Source: Gordionus sp. m RMFG-2023
Lineage: Eukaryota; Nematomorpha; Gordioida; Chordodea; Parachordodidae
Assembly: GCF_954871325.1 (NCBI RefSeq)
Contig: NC_088775.1
Span: 56,521,561-56,585,560 of the forward strand
DNA: 64,000 nt
Direction of reading: 5' to 3'
In this document: piece after piece, positions 1 to 11,845 of the stretch
Position numbering within the stretch: position 1 is the first letter of the stretch
How the letters are laid out: each line of letters starts with the position of its first letter
Notes under the pieces: model-generated
What the model was told of the DNA's origin: nothing
Database searches by the model: none
Seen by the model: the letters and a program-made list of their open reading frames with translations, nothing else
Position numbers and translations under genes: made by a program

Positions 1-486
1 ATTATTAGATTAGATTAATACATATAAATTATATTTTCACTATTTGAGCTCGCCAAATTCTGTGTTTAAAAGAGAATACCAATATCACTCACTAAATATA
101 AATCTAGCATTAAGAGTTGAAGCTTAATTGAATTTTATTATTTCGATTATTATATAACCTTAATTAAATAAGTATAATCATTTATTAATTGAAAATTAAC
201 AAATTCAATATTGTAATTAGCCAGGTTTAAAATCACTAATCAACTATATTATTCATTTTTAAATTAATTACCATGCCTCTTCCTAAAAATATTTTAAAAT
301 TCCAAAATAGTATAAACGATTTCTTTATAAAAAGTAAGTAGACATATAGTTTATAATATTCTATTATACATAATTGGTTATATAATAATAGGTAAAATGC
401 AATTTTACAGACGTATGTTATATAATATATACAGTTAATATTTTAATAAATTTTAATGCTTATGATAATAAATATAAGTAACAATT
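1..486. repeat. dispersed repeat A, copy 1, left part
   Basis: This stretch matches 44828-45317 almost base for base, starting with ATTATTAGATTAGATTAATA in both places. Part of it (from about 290) also matches 53862-54070. The repeat continues at 4139 on the far side of the foldback element. No protein is recognisable in it. It is probably an old interspersed element, but its true ends and class are not visible here because copy 1 runs off the window edge. Confidence 0.8.
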
Positions 487-830
487 CGTATCAGGTCAAT
501 TCAGCGAAAGTTTATCGCGAAACACTTTTTCGCGAAACTTTTATCGCCAATGTCGTTTATCGCAAAAAGTTTATAGCGAAGGTAAAATCGCGAAACCAAT
601 TCTGCGAATTCTATTTCAACATTTATAGCAAAGACAATTACGCTAAGCCATTGTCGGGAATTTATTTCCTAGAAACCTTAATCGTGAATTAATTAGAGCG
701 AATACATTTTAGCGAAACATTTTACGCGAACACTTTACAGCGAATTTTTTACCGCGAATATGATGCGCGAAGTCATTATCGCGAGCGCATTACCGCGAAG
801 CAATAAATATATTGAGAATGCATTTATTTA
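487..830. repeat. GCGAA-rich subterminal block, left arm
   Basis: The motif CGCGAAAC or GCGAA recurs about every 12-25 bases, mixed with TTTATCGC spacers. Such subterminal clusters are typically transposase-binding sites. The block is mirrored at 3900-4129. An ORF at 456-692 merely reads through this repeat. Confidence 0.75.
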
Positions 831-1074
831 AAGGAAAACAACACTTTATTTATTATTTGATTTTTAATAAAAAATGATATGCTATTATTGTAATATTATT
901 TTTGTTACAATTTATTAATGATTTTTACGCCCAAGATTTTAAGTAAAAAATATTTTTGAAGTTCAAAAAGGTTTTTGAACATATTTTGATAAAAAATTTA
1001 AATCTTCTTTGCAAATATATCTTTTTTGAGGAATTCTTTTGTGAAATTATCTATTTTATAAATATATTAAAGAG

Positions 1075-2040
1075 GTGGTTTTGTAAATAATTATTTTTAA
1101 AATTTTTATATTTAACTTATTTATGTTATTTTATATGATCATTTTAAGGATAATACTTCATTGTGACAATTGTAATATTCGTTATTTAAGATTTTTGAAA
1201 TTTTTTGACTCATTTGAAAAATGGCAATTATCAAAATCGGTATTTTTAAACATTAGATTTTTTGACGTTAATAGGCAAAAATATGTATTTAACATGTTAA
1301 ATTAGAATTTCAATTAGGATGTACCACATAAAAGTGACAATTGTCATAATCGTTATTTTTAAACTTTTTAAAATGTTTTTGACGTAAATGGGCTAAAATA
1401 GTATTAATAACATGTTTAAATAAAACTCCACTGAAGATGTACCCTAGATAAGTGACAATTGTGATAATCGTTATTTTTAAAGTTTTTAAACATGTTAAAT
1501 TAAAATTTCATGAGGATGTACCATTGAAAAGTGACAATATCGTCAAGTTTTTTGACCAAAATGGGTTAAATTAAGTATTGCTAGCATGTTTAAATAAAAT
1601 TTCAGTGAAGATGTACCCTATATAAGTGACTATTGTCATAATCGTTATTTCTAAAGTTTTTTTAAAGCAAATGGGAAAAAATATAGATTGTAAACATGTT
1701 AAATTATAATTTAATGAGGATGTACCATAGAAAAGTGACAATTGTTATAATCGTTATATTAAGCATTTGAATTTTTTTGACGTAAATGGAAATATAAATC
1801 GCTTACATGTTAAAATAAAATTTCAGTGAAGATGTACCATAGATAAGTTACAATTGTCATAATCGTTGTTTATAAAGTTTTTTGAATTTTTTTGTTACAA
1901 ATAGGTAAAATTATAGATTGTAAACATTGTAAATTAAAATTTTATGACGATGTACTATTGAAAAGTGACAACTGTTATAATCATTATTTTTAAATTTTTT
2001 TGATGCAAATGGATTAAAATGTAGATTGTAATCTATTTTA
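1075..2040. repeat. tandem ~118 bp repeat array, left arm of first foldback
   Basis: Seven or eight degenerate units each contain GTGACAATTGTCATAATCGT, then an AT-rich run with TTTTTGACGTAAATGGGC, ACATGTTAAATTAAAATTTC and GATGTACC. Spacing varies from about 80 to 120 bases. The same unit, more regular, fills 50040-50800 in the unrelated-ended element at 49208-53412. Confidence 0.85.
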
Positions 2041-2292
2041 ACCATATGTTTATAAAAATAAACTCTTAACATTAAATTTATAGGATGTTGATTGTATCAT
2101 ATTACTAGATAATATTCATATGGTTTCTAAGTCATTTTTATATAAATCCTACAATGAATTCACATTCAGCACTATTTTACCACGAGTATACAAAAATATT
2201 TGCCAACAGTGAATGCAGGATTATTCATTTTTATAATGTAGAATTAAAACTTATTAATTAAAGGAATAAGATTGTGAATCCATATCATATAA

Positions 2293-2773
2293 GTGGGCAT
2301 GACTAAAATACGCGCCCCCGATAACTACGCGCCCCTATTAAAGAAGCTTAATTAAAATTATATTATTACAAAATCGTATTTAGCTTCACAATGAGTTAGA
2401 AAATGTTTTTTTTTATTTAAAAAAAATGGCAACATAGTAAAATTTTCAAAAAATCATTTTATTACATGACTATCAAAGAAGAAAAATGAACGCAGAATCA
2501 TATATAACTTATTAAAAGTAATCAAAAAATGTTAATATTAAATTTATAAATTATTTATAACTTATTGAGATTTTGAAAATACACTTAATTTCTCCTTTTT
2601 TGACTAAATTTTTATAAAAATTTTATTATGTTGTTATTTTTTTAAATCAAAAAAAAAACATTTTCTAACTCATCTTATGAAGCTAAATACGATTCTGTAT
2701 TAATATAATTTAAATTAAGCTTCTTTGATAGGGGTGGCATAGTTTTTGGGGGTGCGTATTTTTGTCATGCCCC
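2293..2773. mobile_element. palindromic MITE-like element nested in the foldback core
   Basis: About 120 bases at the left (starting GTGGGCATGACTAAAATACG) reappear inverted at the right (ending GTCATGCCCC). The arms include the AAGAAGCTTAATT segment and the stretch AAATCGTATTTAGCTTC. Internal poly-T and poly-A runs are also mirrored. There is no coding capacity, and I could not define a convincing target duplication, so the exact ends are uncertain. Confidence 0.7.
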
Positions 2774-2859
2774 TTAAAAGTTTAGAAATTAAGATAAGTT
2801 ACAAATATCTTTAATAATCACTGTGCATATTATTATCAAATTTTAAGCAGAATAAAAGG

Positions 2860-3600
2860 ACAACGATTATGAGCATGAAAATATCGATTTGTTTTTTTGT
2901 TTCGACTGGAATTTTATTTTAACATGTTAGCAATTTATATTTTTGTCAATTGTGTCAAAAATAATTCAAAAAACTTTAAAAATAAAGATTATGCCTATTG
3001 TCACATATCTAGGGTACATCTTCACTGAAATTTTATATTAACATGTTAGCAATTTATATTTTTGCCCATTTGCGTCATAAAAATACAAAATCTTTAAAAA
3101 TAACGATTATAATTGTCACTTATCTAGTGTACATCTTCACTTAAGTTTTATTTAAACATGTTATCAATACTTATTTTGGCCCATTTACATCAAAAAAAAT
3201 AATGATTATGATAATTGTCACTTATCTAAGGTAATCTTCACTGAAGTTTTATTTAAACATGCTAGCAATACTTATTTTAACCCATTTTGGTCATAAATAT
3301 TCATAAAACTTTAAAAATAATTAACAATTGTCACTTATCTATAGTACATCTTCACTGATATTTTATTTTAACATGTTTGTAATTTATATTTTTGCCCATT
3401 TTCGTCAAAAGAATTCAAAAAACTTTAAAAATAACGATTATGACAATTGTCACTTATATTGGGTACTTTACTGAAGTTTTATTAATACATCCATTTACGT
3501 CAAAAAACTTTAAAAATAACGATTATGATAATTGTCACTTTTATATGGTGCACCTTAATTGAAATTTAATTTAACATGTTAAAAATACATATTTTACCGT
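2860..3600. repeat. tandem ~118 bp repeat array, right arm (inverted)
   Basis: This is the inverted partner of the 1075-2040 array. Units read GGGTACATCTTCACTGAAGT, then ACATGTTAGCAAT, then CCATTTACGTCAAAAA and ATTGTCACTTATC. Unit number and spacing differ somewhat from the left arm. Confidence 0.85.
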
Positions 3601-3899
3601 AAAAAAATCTAATATGTTTAAAAATCTTTTTTAACCTTATAAAATATTTTTGTTTAAAATTTTGGTGGTAAAAATCACTAATAAATTGTAACAAAAATAA
3701 TATTACAATGTTTTTTTATTTAAAAAACATCAAATAAAAGAAATCCATTTTCATATTATAATAATCATATTTCATTTCATCATAAATATAAATGAAAAAC
3801 ATAAATAATATCATATGTTTATTTGTTGATAAATAAAATATTAACATTAAATATAAATAAAATAAATTATTTTAATAAAAATAATTAAATAATAATAGG

Positions 3900-4129
3900 C
3901 CGTGATATATTACGCGAAATATTTCACTATATTGTCTTCGCGATAATGATTTCGCTATTTAAAATTTCGCTCTAATGTATTCGCTTTATAGGTTTCGCTA
4001 TAAAAAATTCGCGATATTTGTTACGCTATATTGTCTTCGCGGAAAAGTATTTGCTAATGTGGATTCGTGATAAAAGTTTCGCTATAAAATTCATTCGCGA
4101 TAAAAGTTTGGCTGAATTGACATGGAACC
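3900..4129. repeat. GCGAA-rich subterminal block, right arm (inverted)
   Basis: This is the inverted counterpart of 487-830, with repeated TTCGC, TTCGCGATAAAAGTTT and TCGCTATA motifs. It ends in GGCTGAATTGACATGG, the partner of the left terminus. Confidence 0.75.
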
Positions 4130-4138
4130 GTAACAATT

Positions 4139-4780
4139 TGAATTCAATTATTTAACGCCATCTATTTATTTAAAAATATTATTAAAAATTAAACATTTTA
4201 TTATTCATCCCACAATGGATGTAATAAGTTAGATATCTTTTCTTCCCCTTTTTTACGTGTTTTTAGTAAAGATATTTTTTTCTTATTTGAAAAACAGTTT
4301 TGAATTAAATTTTTAATACGGGTATATTTTTAATATTATTACAAACTACTATTATTTTAAGAGATAATAAACCAACTCGAGGTGGCGAGACAATTATATA
4401 TAAAATCTTAATTGCCTTCATAATATCACTCTGGCTAAAATGTTTCATTTCTAATATGGCATCCTTGTCGTGTAAATAACTTAAGGCTTCAATATATTTA
4501 CATAATTTCTTCTAAAGATTTTTAGTGTTTTTGTTTTATAAATTTATCTAACATAATAAATTCTGATATGAATTAACATAGTGAGTGTCATGGCTATGAC
4601 TGCAAATTAGCCAGCATCTATTATTTGCGTGGCTATGTAATTTAAGATTATTACTACAGCTGCTGAGAGCATATGATTGCATATTTTAAATAAGCAATAA
4701 TGGTCAACTGTGTAGTCGTTTATATATTATTAAAAATGGAAGATAATCTTTTAGAAATTTAATCTCACAATAATTTTCTC
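4139..4780. repeat. dispersed repeat A, copy 1, right part
   Basis: It resumes repeat A after the foldback insertion and matches 46129-46775, including CAATTATTTAACGCCATCTA and TTTAGAAATTTAA near the right end. Similarity is visible up to about 4780. Beyond that, copy 2 is interrupted by retroelement sequence, so the true end of the repeat is unknown. Confidence 0.75.
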
Positions 4781-7700
4781 GATTACGTATTTAGCTTCCA
4801 TCATATCATCTAAATGGAAGCTCTAACCACCATATAGTTTTATGATTTGGATTGGTCGTTTAAATTCTCTTCTTCAAGAAGTGATTTGGTTAGGCCTATA
4901 AATTTTTCCTTATTAGCGCATTCTATAAAATATTTTCTAACATGACCTTTTGTCAACGTAAGTTGCTAAGAATTATATTATATTATGTGGTTTTTAAAAA
5001 CCATTATCATTTTTTTATATCAGCAATCGAAAATATTTTATACTTATTTTGTATTAAAAAATATTATTTTAGTGTCTTATATTGTTTAATTATTTATATG
5101 CTAGTTTATTTTGTATGCATAATATAATAAATGACAAAATATAAAATTCAGAATAATTGTTCAATTAGCAAATTATAAAAAAGTATATATTAATATAAAA
5201 CCCGGCCGAAGGCCCACAAATTAAAAAGTATCAGGGGCTTCGCCCCCCTATAAAATTTATCTTAGTTGAGCCTCCTGAGATTGTAAAGGTTAGGGACGCC
5301 CCAGATATAGTATTAATTATAGCATCCTGTTAGGCGAGAAATTTCCAACTAATTTCTTTTTTCAATGATTTTCCTCTTTTGGGTACATAACAATTCGCCG
5401 AATTTTATACCAAGTATTTTTAAAACTAACTCTTTAAAAAATTTAAAGCCTATGTTGTCAATGAATTATTTTTATTCGGTTGATAAACTGTTAATTTTTG
5501 GATAAACAATTTCCAATAAAACTAGGGATGTAATGCGAGGGGGGCTAAGCCATCCGCTAATTTTTTGGATTTTTAGCCTCTTTTCAAATTTTATAATTTA
5601 AGACCCCCTCCCCGGCTAAAAAAAAATTTTTTTCAAAAGTGCTAATTTAAATCGCTTTTTATATTTTTGTTATAAAAATTAAAATTTTTATATAGTCAAA
5701 AAATTTTTACATTTTTAGCCACTTAGAAGATTGAGAACCAAAAGTTTTCTTTTTCAATATTTTTACTTTTATTATTTTTATAAATCGCCGCCAGTTCTGC
5801 TTTATTTAAAGTATAAAGTGAGTTTCTCCAATAACTAGCAGTGGTGAATAAATAGTTACATTTTTAACAGGTTGCGAGTCAATTCTAAAAAGGCTAAACC
5901 AAATTTTTAAGCAAAAACTATCATCTTAGCCTCGATCGAGATTAAACTTAAAGATAGCTTAATAATGAAAAAAATGCACTCTTGCCACAAGGCTTAGCGT
6001 ATTTTTTCGACTGTTAGGACTTAGACGAATTAACAACACTACAGGCAAGAAATGGCCTTATTTAAATAAAATCTTTCAAATATTTAAGTAGGAATTTGAA
6101 ATTTTCAATATAGGATGTCGTAATTTATTATGTAAGAAATAATAAATTGGTATTTTTTTTATCAGGTTCTTCAGTGTCCTTTTGCCAATTGACTATTTTT
6201 TAATTGATTGCGACTTATATATTAAAAAATAAATCATTAGGAACTTGTTGACAATAATAAATTATTGTAGCATCTACATGACAGAAAATTCATTGGAGGA
6301 AAACATCCTTAATCTACCCCTACCATAGTTGGCGATAATCAAATAGTTGCCACTAACAGTATTCCAACATTAGTCACGAGCGTGTATACTGCAAACTGTA
6401 GTAAAATGTTGTCTGTATAAATTATAAATTAATATTTATTAATAAATTTACTATAAGTATGTTTACAAATAATGTTACTTTGACCTACTACACTTTGAAT
6501 ACCTATCCATTTACCTTTTTAAAAAATTTAAGGTTAATCGCTCCTACATGTATGTAAATATTTACACATGTTGCCCGAATCAGAAATTCCATTTTTATTT
6601 TAAAATATATTTTAAAAAAATCCAAAACTAGCAGGATTAAAAATAGACCAATTTATAATTCCTCTATAGATTTGAGACCGAGAGAAAAACGGCTTGAATA
6701 AATTATAATAAAATTATTTTTTTATTTTAGAAATTCTTTCCGATATATACTTTATTTAAAAAGTTGATCTAACAACCTTGCGTGATTTGGCGAAAAGTAT
6801 ATAAAAATAATCTGCCAAAGATTAAAATTAAATAAATATGATGGCGACAATATATCGATGAAGATTTCCTAATAAAGATTTTTTTAAATTTCTTAATTAA
6901 CTGTGGATACTGTTCATAAATATTAATGGACCTTCGATATTGAAATGGATTCCAGATCCATGTATTGTATCAAAATATCGAAAAGAAATCATCTAGGGAG
7001 AATAAAATATTAAAGAAAAATACAGCCTAAAGAAAAGGAAATGAAAGATTTCTGGAATTTTTTTTGATTCATATTTATGCATTTTTTAATTTGTATAGAT
7101 ATCGGTAGTATTAAATTTGTTACATTATTTTTAAAATATATATAAATATAAATATAAAAATGTCGATTTTATATAATATATCATATTTTTTTTATAATAT
7201 ATAAAAAATCGCGGCCCCTATACCAAGTTCTTAAGCAACACACACACTAATGATTAAAACGTTGTTATAAAAATATAATCCCCATATTCTCTGCAGCAGC
7301 TATTAGTTAATATATTGCAAAAGTGAATATTCAATTACTCATTGATAGATATTATACACCTATCCTCAACTAATTTTTGTTTTACCATAAAATGAGAGTT
7401 ATTATATCATCGACTTGTTAAATATATTATTTTAAATCAAAATATACTGGTAGCTATATTTAATATTAGGATGTATATAAAAGCTTATTTCTCATTAATC
7501 CATCTTATAAAACGTACTAAGCTGACTCATCAATATAAAATATCAGAACATTTTAATATAAAACTTTAATCCTAAAAATTATAATCGAATTAGGAAAGGT
7601 TAACAATAATTCAAAATTAATTTAAAAAATTGAACATATTGTATCATCAATGTAGTTAGTATCCAATGAAACATAATTTAAACTTTTCTTTTCTGTTGTG

Positions 7701-8157
7701 CTGTGTCTTGTTGGGGTTGTTTTTATACAAAAATCTCCACAATTACGAACATATCCCTAAATAATTCTAACAAATATATCACCAATAATGTCAAAGAACT
7801 TTATAATTACACCTATCCTCACCCAATTGAGAAGAGTAAGTTTACTACCTCTGGGCCATCATTCCATGGCAAAAAACTTTAAATGATTATATATGTTGTA
7901 AGAATCTATGCAATTCAAATTTTTAAGCTCCGACTTAGTTCCGGAGATATGACGAGTCAAACCTAAAAAAGCGTCTCCCCTTAGTCAAAAAAACCAGATA
8001 AAAATAAAAATTACTTAAAAAATATAAATGATAGAGACCTATGTTTGGTATCATTAGATAGCCCTTGAATCTTTTTCTTAAAAATAATAATCTTTTTTAA
8101 AAAATCTCAAAAGTTTTTCCATTTCTGGAAAAGATAAAGTCTCATTTTTTTAATATG
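4781..8157. other. AT-rich stretch without a recognisable gene
   Basis: No open frame resembles a known protein. The only notable parts are a GC-rich patch at 5200-5310 (listed separately) and a similar G-rich and C-rich patch around 5525-5625 (GCGAGGGGGGCTAAGCC then GACCCCCTCCCCGGC). Confidence 0.6.
5200..5310. repeat. GC-rich dispersed repeat B, copy 1
   Basis: It contains CAGGGGCTTCGCCCCCC and, about 40 bases on, CCTCCTGAGATTGTAAAGG and GGGACGCCCC. A related arrangement (CAGGGGCTCAAGCCCCC then CCCCCTGAGATTGTAAATGC) lies at 28064-28310, and another CAGGGGCTC/AGCCCCCT patch lies at 44566-44640. It is probably a decayed non-autonomous DNA element. Confidence 0.55.
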
Positions 8158-8165
8158 CACTTGAG

Positions 8166-9059
8166 TAGGCCTACAAAAAAACGAATCAAATAATTGCGCT
8201 ATTCGTATTCGTACGAATAATAAAATCATTATTCGTTTCGATTCATCGAATATTCGATTCGATTCGAAAATTTTTCTAAAGCTTATAAAATATTTTGCAA
8301 AAAAAATTTTACAGATGTTTAAAGTGACACTTTTAAGGATTCTCTAAACTAATTGTCATTTTTGCATATAAAATATAACAAAATTTTAGAAAGTATTTCA
8401 TTATAGATTTTATTTATTAAAAATACTTTAGTAGCATAAATTTCCTTTATTTAATTATTAATATAATTTTTAGAGGTGATTATGACAATGTAATAGAGGA
8501 TGAAGATATTATAATGCACTATCTGAATTAGATTGTCTTTAAAATTTGCCAAAAAATAAGGTTACTAAATGGGAAAAGGATTTTCCTAATCAAATAATAA
8601 GAACTAGTCAAAAAAATTTAGTTATTTATCTGCCAGAAGCTCGAGAATAGGAAAGAGGCACACTCTATATAAAAATGTTTTGACTTGTTCATAACATCAA
8701 AAATGATTAAAGAGAAACAATCAAAATAAAATAATTATATTTTACTTTGAAGCTTTTCCTTTTCTTCCATTAAACTTTTTCAGCAAATATAACTTGTTAT
8801 GATTTGATATTTGATAATAGGAAATAAAATAAAACGAAATGATATCCACTAGGAAAATTTAATTACTTCTTTTTATTTTACTTGCAATAAAATATTTGCG
8901 AATAATTACGAATATTTATATATAAATAATTTCGAATAATACGAATAATTTTCCTCATTATTCATATTCGATTCGAAATTTCGAATCGAATAATTGTGTT
9001 ATTCGTATTCGTAAAATACGAATCGAATATCAAATAACAAATAATTCGTTTTAGGCCTA
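8166..9059. mobile_element. non-autonomous hAT-like element with ATTCG-rich ends
   Basis: CACTTGAG flanks both sides exactly (8158-8165 and 9060-9067), the 8 bp duplication of a hAT insertion. Both ends begin TAGGCCTA, followed by AAAACGAAT-like sequence. The first and last ~130 bases are packed with ATTCG and CGAATA motifs in both orientations, the likely transposase-binding zone. The interior (8300-8870) is AT-rich and shows no transposase reading frame that I can identify. The element therefore needs a transposase in trans. Confidence 0.85.
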
Positions 9060-9067
9060 CACTTGAG

Positions 9068-11390
9068 CATAACATTTTAAAAAAATGGTGTAGTTAGGGA
9101 AGCTAATAAAAAAGGAATATAGACAGTCCACTAATGTAAGACTGAAATTTATAAGGTTTAAGATTAAAGGTTGTTATATAAAAAGTTGGATAAGTCTTGA
9201 TAGAAATGCAGGGGGACATTTAAACCCGTAAATAAGCTTAAATTCCAATTATCTGATAATTTTTATAAAGAAAGGGTTAAAAAATCAGCAGGTCGTACAT
9301 GGGCTCCTTTAGGCATTCTAAAAATAGCAGGTTTATCAGTATGTAGAAATGACCTCCCAAATAATAAGTCATTATGAGAATAACCTCAGAATTAAAGAAG
9401 GAAGTCCTTAAATTTGGGTATGTAAGAAAAGAACATATGGGCATGTCGTGTTCTTAATTTAGGAACTATATTGTTTAAACATGTTCATATTGCTTTCATA
9501 AATTATGGAATATAGGATTTAAATTTAACTATAAAAAATATGTACTAGTAATCATTACTTATTAGATAAAAAAATAATAATTGATATATTTTGTATTTCA
9601 TTTGTTAATTATATAATTCTAATCTGAATGTAGCAAGAAATTATTAAATATTCTAAAATATTAATCAGTTTGTTAAATTAAGGGCTGTAATGTGAATCCT
9701 CAAATATCTCTGAACCCAGTTCATGGTGTGCAGTCCAGAAAAATAAAGACTTATAAAATTTAGTAAAAATAACAGAAGCATCAGTTTTTAATTTTATAAG
9801 AGAATTATTATGATATTCCAAAATCTAAAAGTTAAAATAAAAGATCGCATTTTTATGCCTAACTTTGACAGTGCAAAACTTTTTATGTACTCAACATAGG
9901 TATTTGAATTTAATTATTTAAAAATACTCTTTACTCAGTTAATTGTTATATTTGAATTAAATGGTCCTGCTAACCATCATTCATTTTTTAAAATTATTTC
10001 GTTTGAAAGCATAATTTTATTAAACAGGTCAGATATAGTTTGGAATTTTACCATGATTGATAGATAAGAAATTGGTTAATAATATTAAATTAGCCATGTC
10101 AGTTTTATTTAAGGTATTCATAATAGTATCGTTTTAGAAAATGAATGATTTTCAGTCCAACTCACTGATATCAGCTAGTCTTGTATTGTCCTTCACTGGG
10201 GAACACACAGTGGCTTCCAACATCCAAAAGAGGGTGTATCCAGTGCAGTGGATTTGCATCTACTGTTTGGCAATAATTTAACCTATTGTCAGGACCCGTT
10301 TAATTTAAGAGGGTTTACGGTACCTCTCGTAGATAAGCTGGGATCCACTGAATGATAATAATAAAGAATAAGTAGAGAAAAGAAGTAGGAGATATTAAGG
10401 TTATTGATATATATATATTTTTTAGTGTATATATTTTAAAAAAAAATTTTTTTTGTTTACTTTATATTATTTTTTTTTATTTTATTTTTATGTTAGATTA
10501 AGGTGGCTTGATTTAGCCATTCTTTTAATTGTTTTTTGTCCTAAGAAATATTAATGAGAAAGAGGCTATTGATGTCATTCTTTAATAAAATGTGTATGGC
10601 ATGATCATACCATGTTTTAGTATGGTTATAATATCCTTTTTTATAATTTTTTTATATCTTAAAGCTTTAATAATGGTGCTTACATGATAATATCTTAAGG
10701 TATGACATAATAGTTCTATTTTTCTATAATTTAATAATATGTTTAATGGAAGTATATGATAGAATTTCCAAAGATTTATGTTAGATATTATAATAAAATA
10801 TTTAATGTTTAGAATATTTATAAGACATTATAAATTTTTTTGGCTATTATAATATTCAAACTCAAATTGCAAAATTTTATTCGAGCTCTCGGGTTGGACT
10901 AAAAAATGTGTGCTTGGGCTCGGGTTGCGAAAAAATTACTTTGCAGTCCTCTAAATTAGCTCATGACTTATCAATGTATATTTTTTCGAAGCATTAACTT
11001 TTTACTTTCAAATAAATATTACTAAGAAAAAATTATGATGTATGATATTTTTCAATTAAATATGTAACTCTACTAATTGAAATATTAGTGTTTGGTTTAA
11101 ATAGCGATTTATAAATCAAAAATTCGATTTTTTTTATTTAAAAAAACGACAAATTTTGCCAATTCTACGTGAATTTTTATTATTTTTTTTTATGTTTGAT
11201 TATACAATTTGGATATATTAGATGATGAAAAACGAAATTTGGGACCATTAATCATTTTATAATTTTTATTTTTCAGTATCGATGTGATTTTCTGAATTAC
11301 AAACCCATTTTGTTTTATATGATTTTATATGCTGGATTTTGACGATGAAATAAATACATTCTAACGTGTTAATAATTTATGTCTACTATT
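9068..11390. other. AT-rich stretch, no gene; one moderately GC-rich patch
   Basis: No coding region is supported. A patch at about 10180-10380 is less AT-rich, containing GGAACACACAGTGGCTTCC and GCTGGGATCCACTGAATGAT followed by short ATAATAATAAAG runs. It looks like the 3' tail of a non-LTR element or SINE, but this rests on composition and layout only. Confidence 0.4.
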
Positions 11391-11395
11391 AAAAT

Positions 11396-11650
11396 AAATA
11401 TATCTAAAAAACCATCGATTTGGTGCGGATTCGGCCGTTCCTTGAGATAATACCCGTTTGAATTATGTCTGTGAAAATAAATATAACCCTAAAAGCATGA
11501 ATTGCTATGTGGTGCGGCTTTTGCCGTTCCTTGTGAAACCCCTGTTTAAATGATATCCAATAGTGAAAACACATGGATCTGTGATGCGGCTCCGATCGCC
11601 TTGCTAATTAACCCCTTTTGATTTTATGGAAAGCACCACAAAAACCGGAT
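11396..11650. repeat. tandem repeat, about three ~85 bp units
   Basis: Three successive units share GGTGCGG, then CGGCCGTTCCTTG-like sequence, then CCCGTTTGAAT-like sequence. In the third the central part has drifted to GCTCCGATCGCCTTG. The array abuts the left LTR of the adjacent retroelement and is not found at its other side. Confidence 0.7.
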
Positions 11651-11661
11651 CCCCAATGAAA

Positions 11662-11845
11662 TGTATTTTTAGTGGTAATAAAATATCGAAATCTTTTGTA
11701 ATGTATTTTTAGTAGTCATAAAATTCTTTCATTTTTTTATTTAGTATCCAAAATAAAAATCATAATTTATTATTCAAATTCATATCAAATTATATAATAA
11801 AAATAAACATTTTACAAAAAATAACAAAAACAACAATTTAATACA
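11662..11845 (-). repeat. 3' LTR of the 11662-15759 element
   Basis: It starts TGTATTTTTAG and ends TTTAATACA on the plus strand. It is near identical to 15574-15759. A purine-rich stretch (read on the minus strand) lies just inside at about 11847-11862, in the place expected for the polypurine tract. Confidence 0.85.

Larger units (their letters stand above)
487..4129. mobile_element. foldback-type DNA transposon with modular inverted arms
   Basis: The sequence GTAACAATT lies directly outside both ends (478-486 and 4130-4138), which is a 9 bp (or 8 bp) target duplication. The outer ends share GTCAATTCAGC in inverted orientation. Each arm has an outer block rich in GCGAA and an inner array of a ~118 bp repeat; the right arm mirrors the left. 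A palindromic element sits near the centre. Copy 2 of repeat A lacks this insertion, which confirms the boundaries. No transposase gene is present, so the element must be moved in trans. A 9 bp duplication would suit Mutator-like or classical FB elements and an 8 bp one hAT; the superfamily is unsettled. Confidence 0.85.

Noticed and set aside
456-692. 78-codon ORF at the left end of the first foldback
   Set aside because: It runs across the insertion junction and through GCGAA repeats.
1075-3600. CRISPR-like array of regular repeats
   Set aside because: The repeats are degenerate, AT-rich and mirrored in inverted arms of a transposon in eukaryotic DNA; there are no unique spacers of constant size and no cas genes.
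10180-10380. SINE or LINE tail
   Set aside because: Composition and a short ATAATAA tail are suggestive, but no internal promoter boxes, RT or second copy in the window support it.
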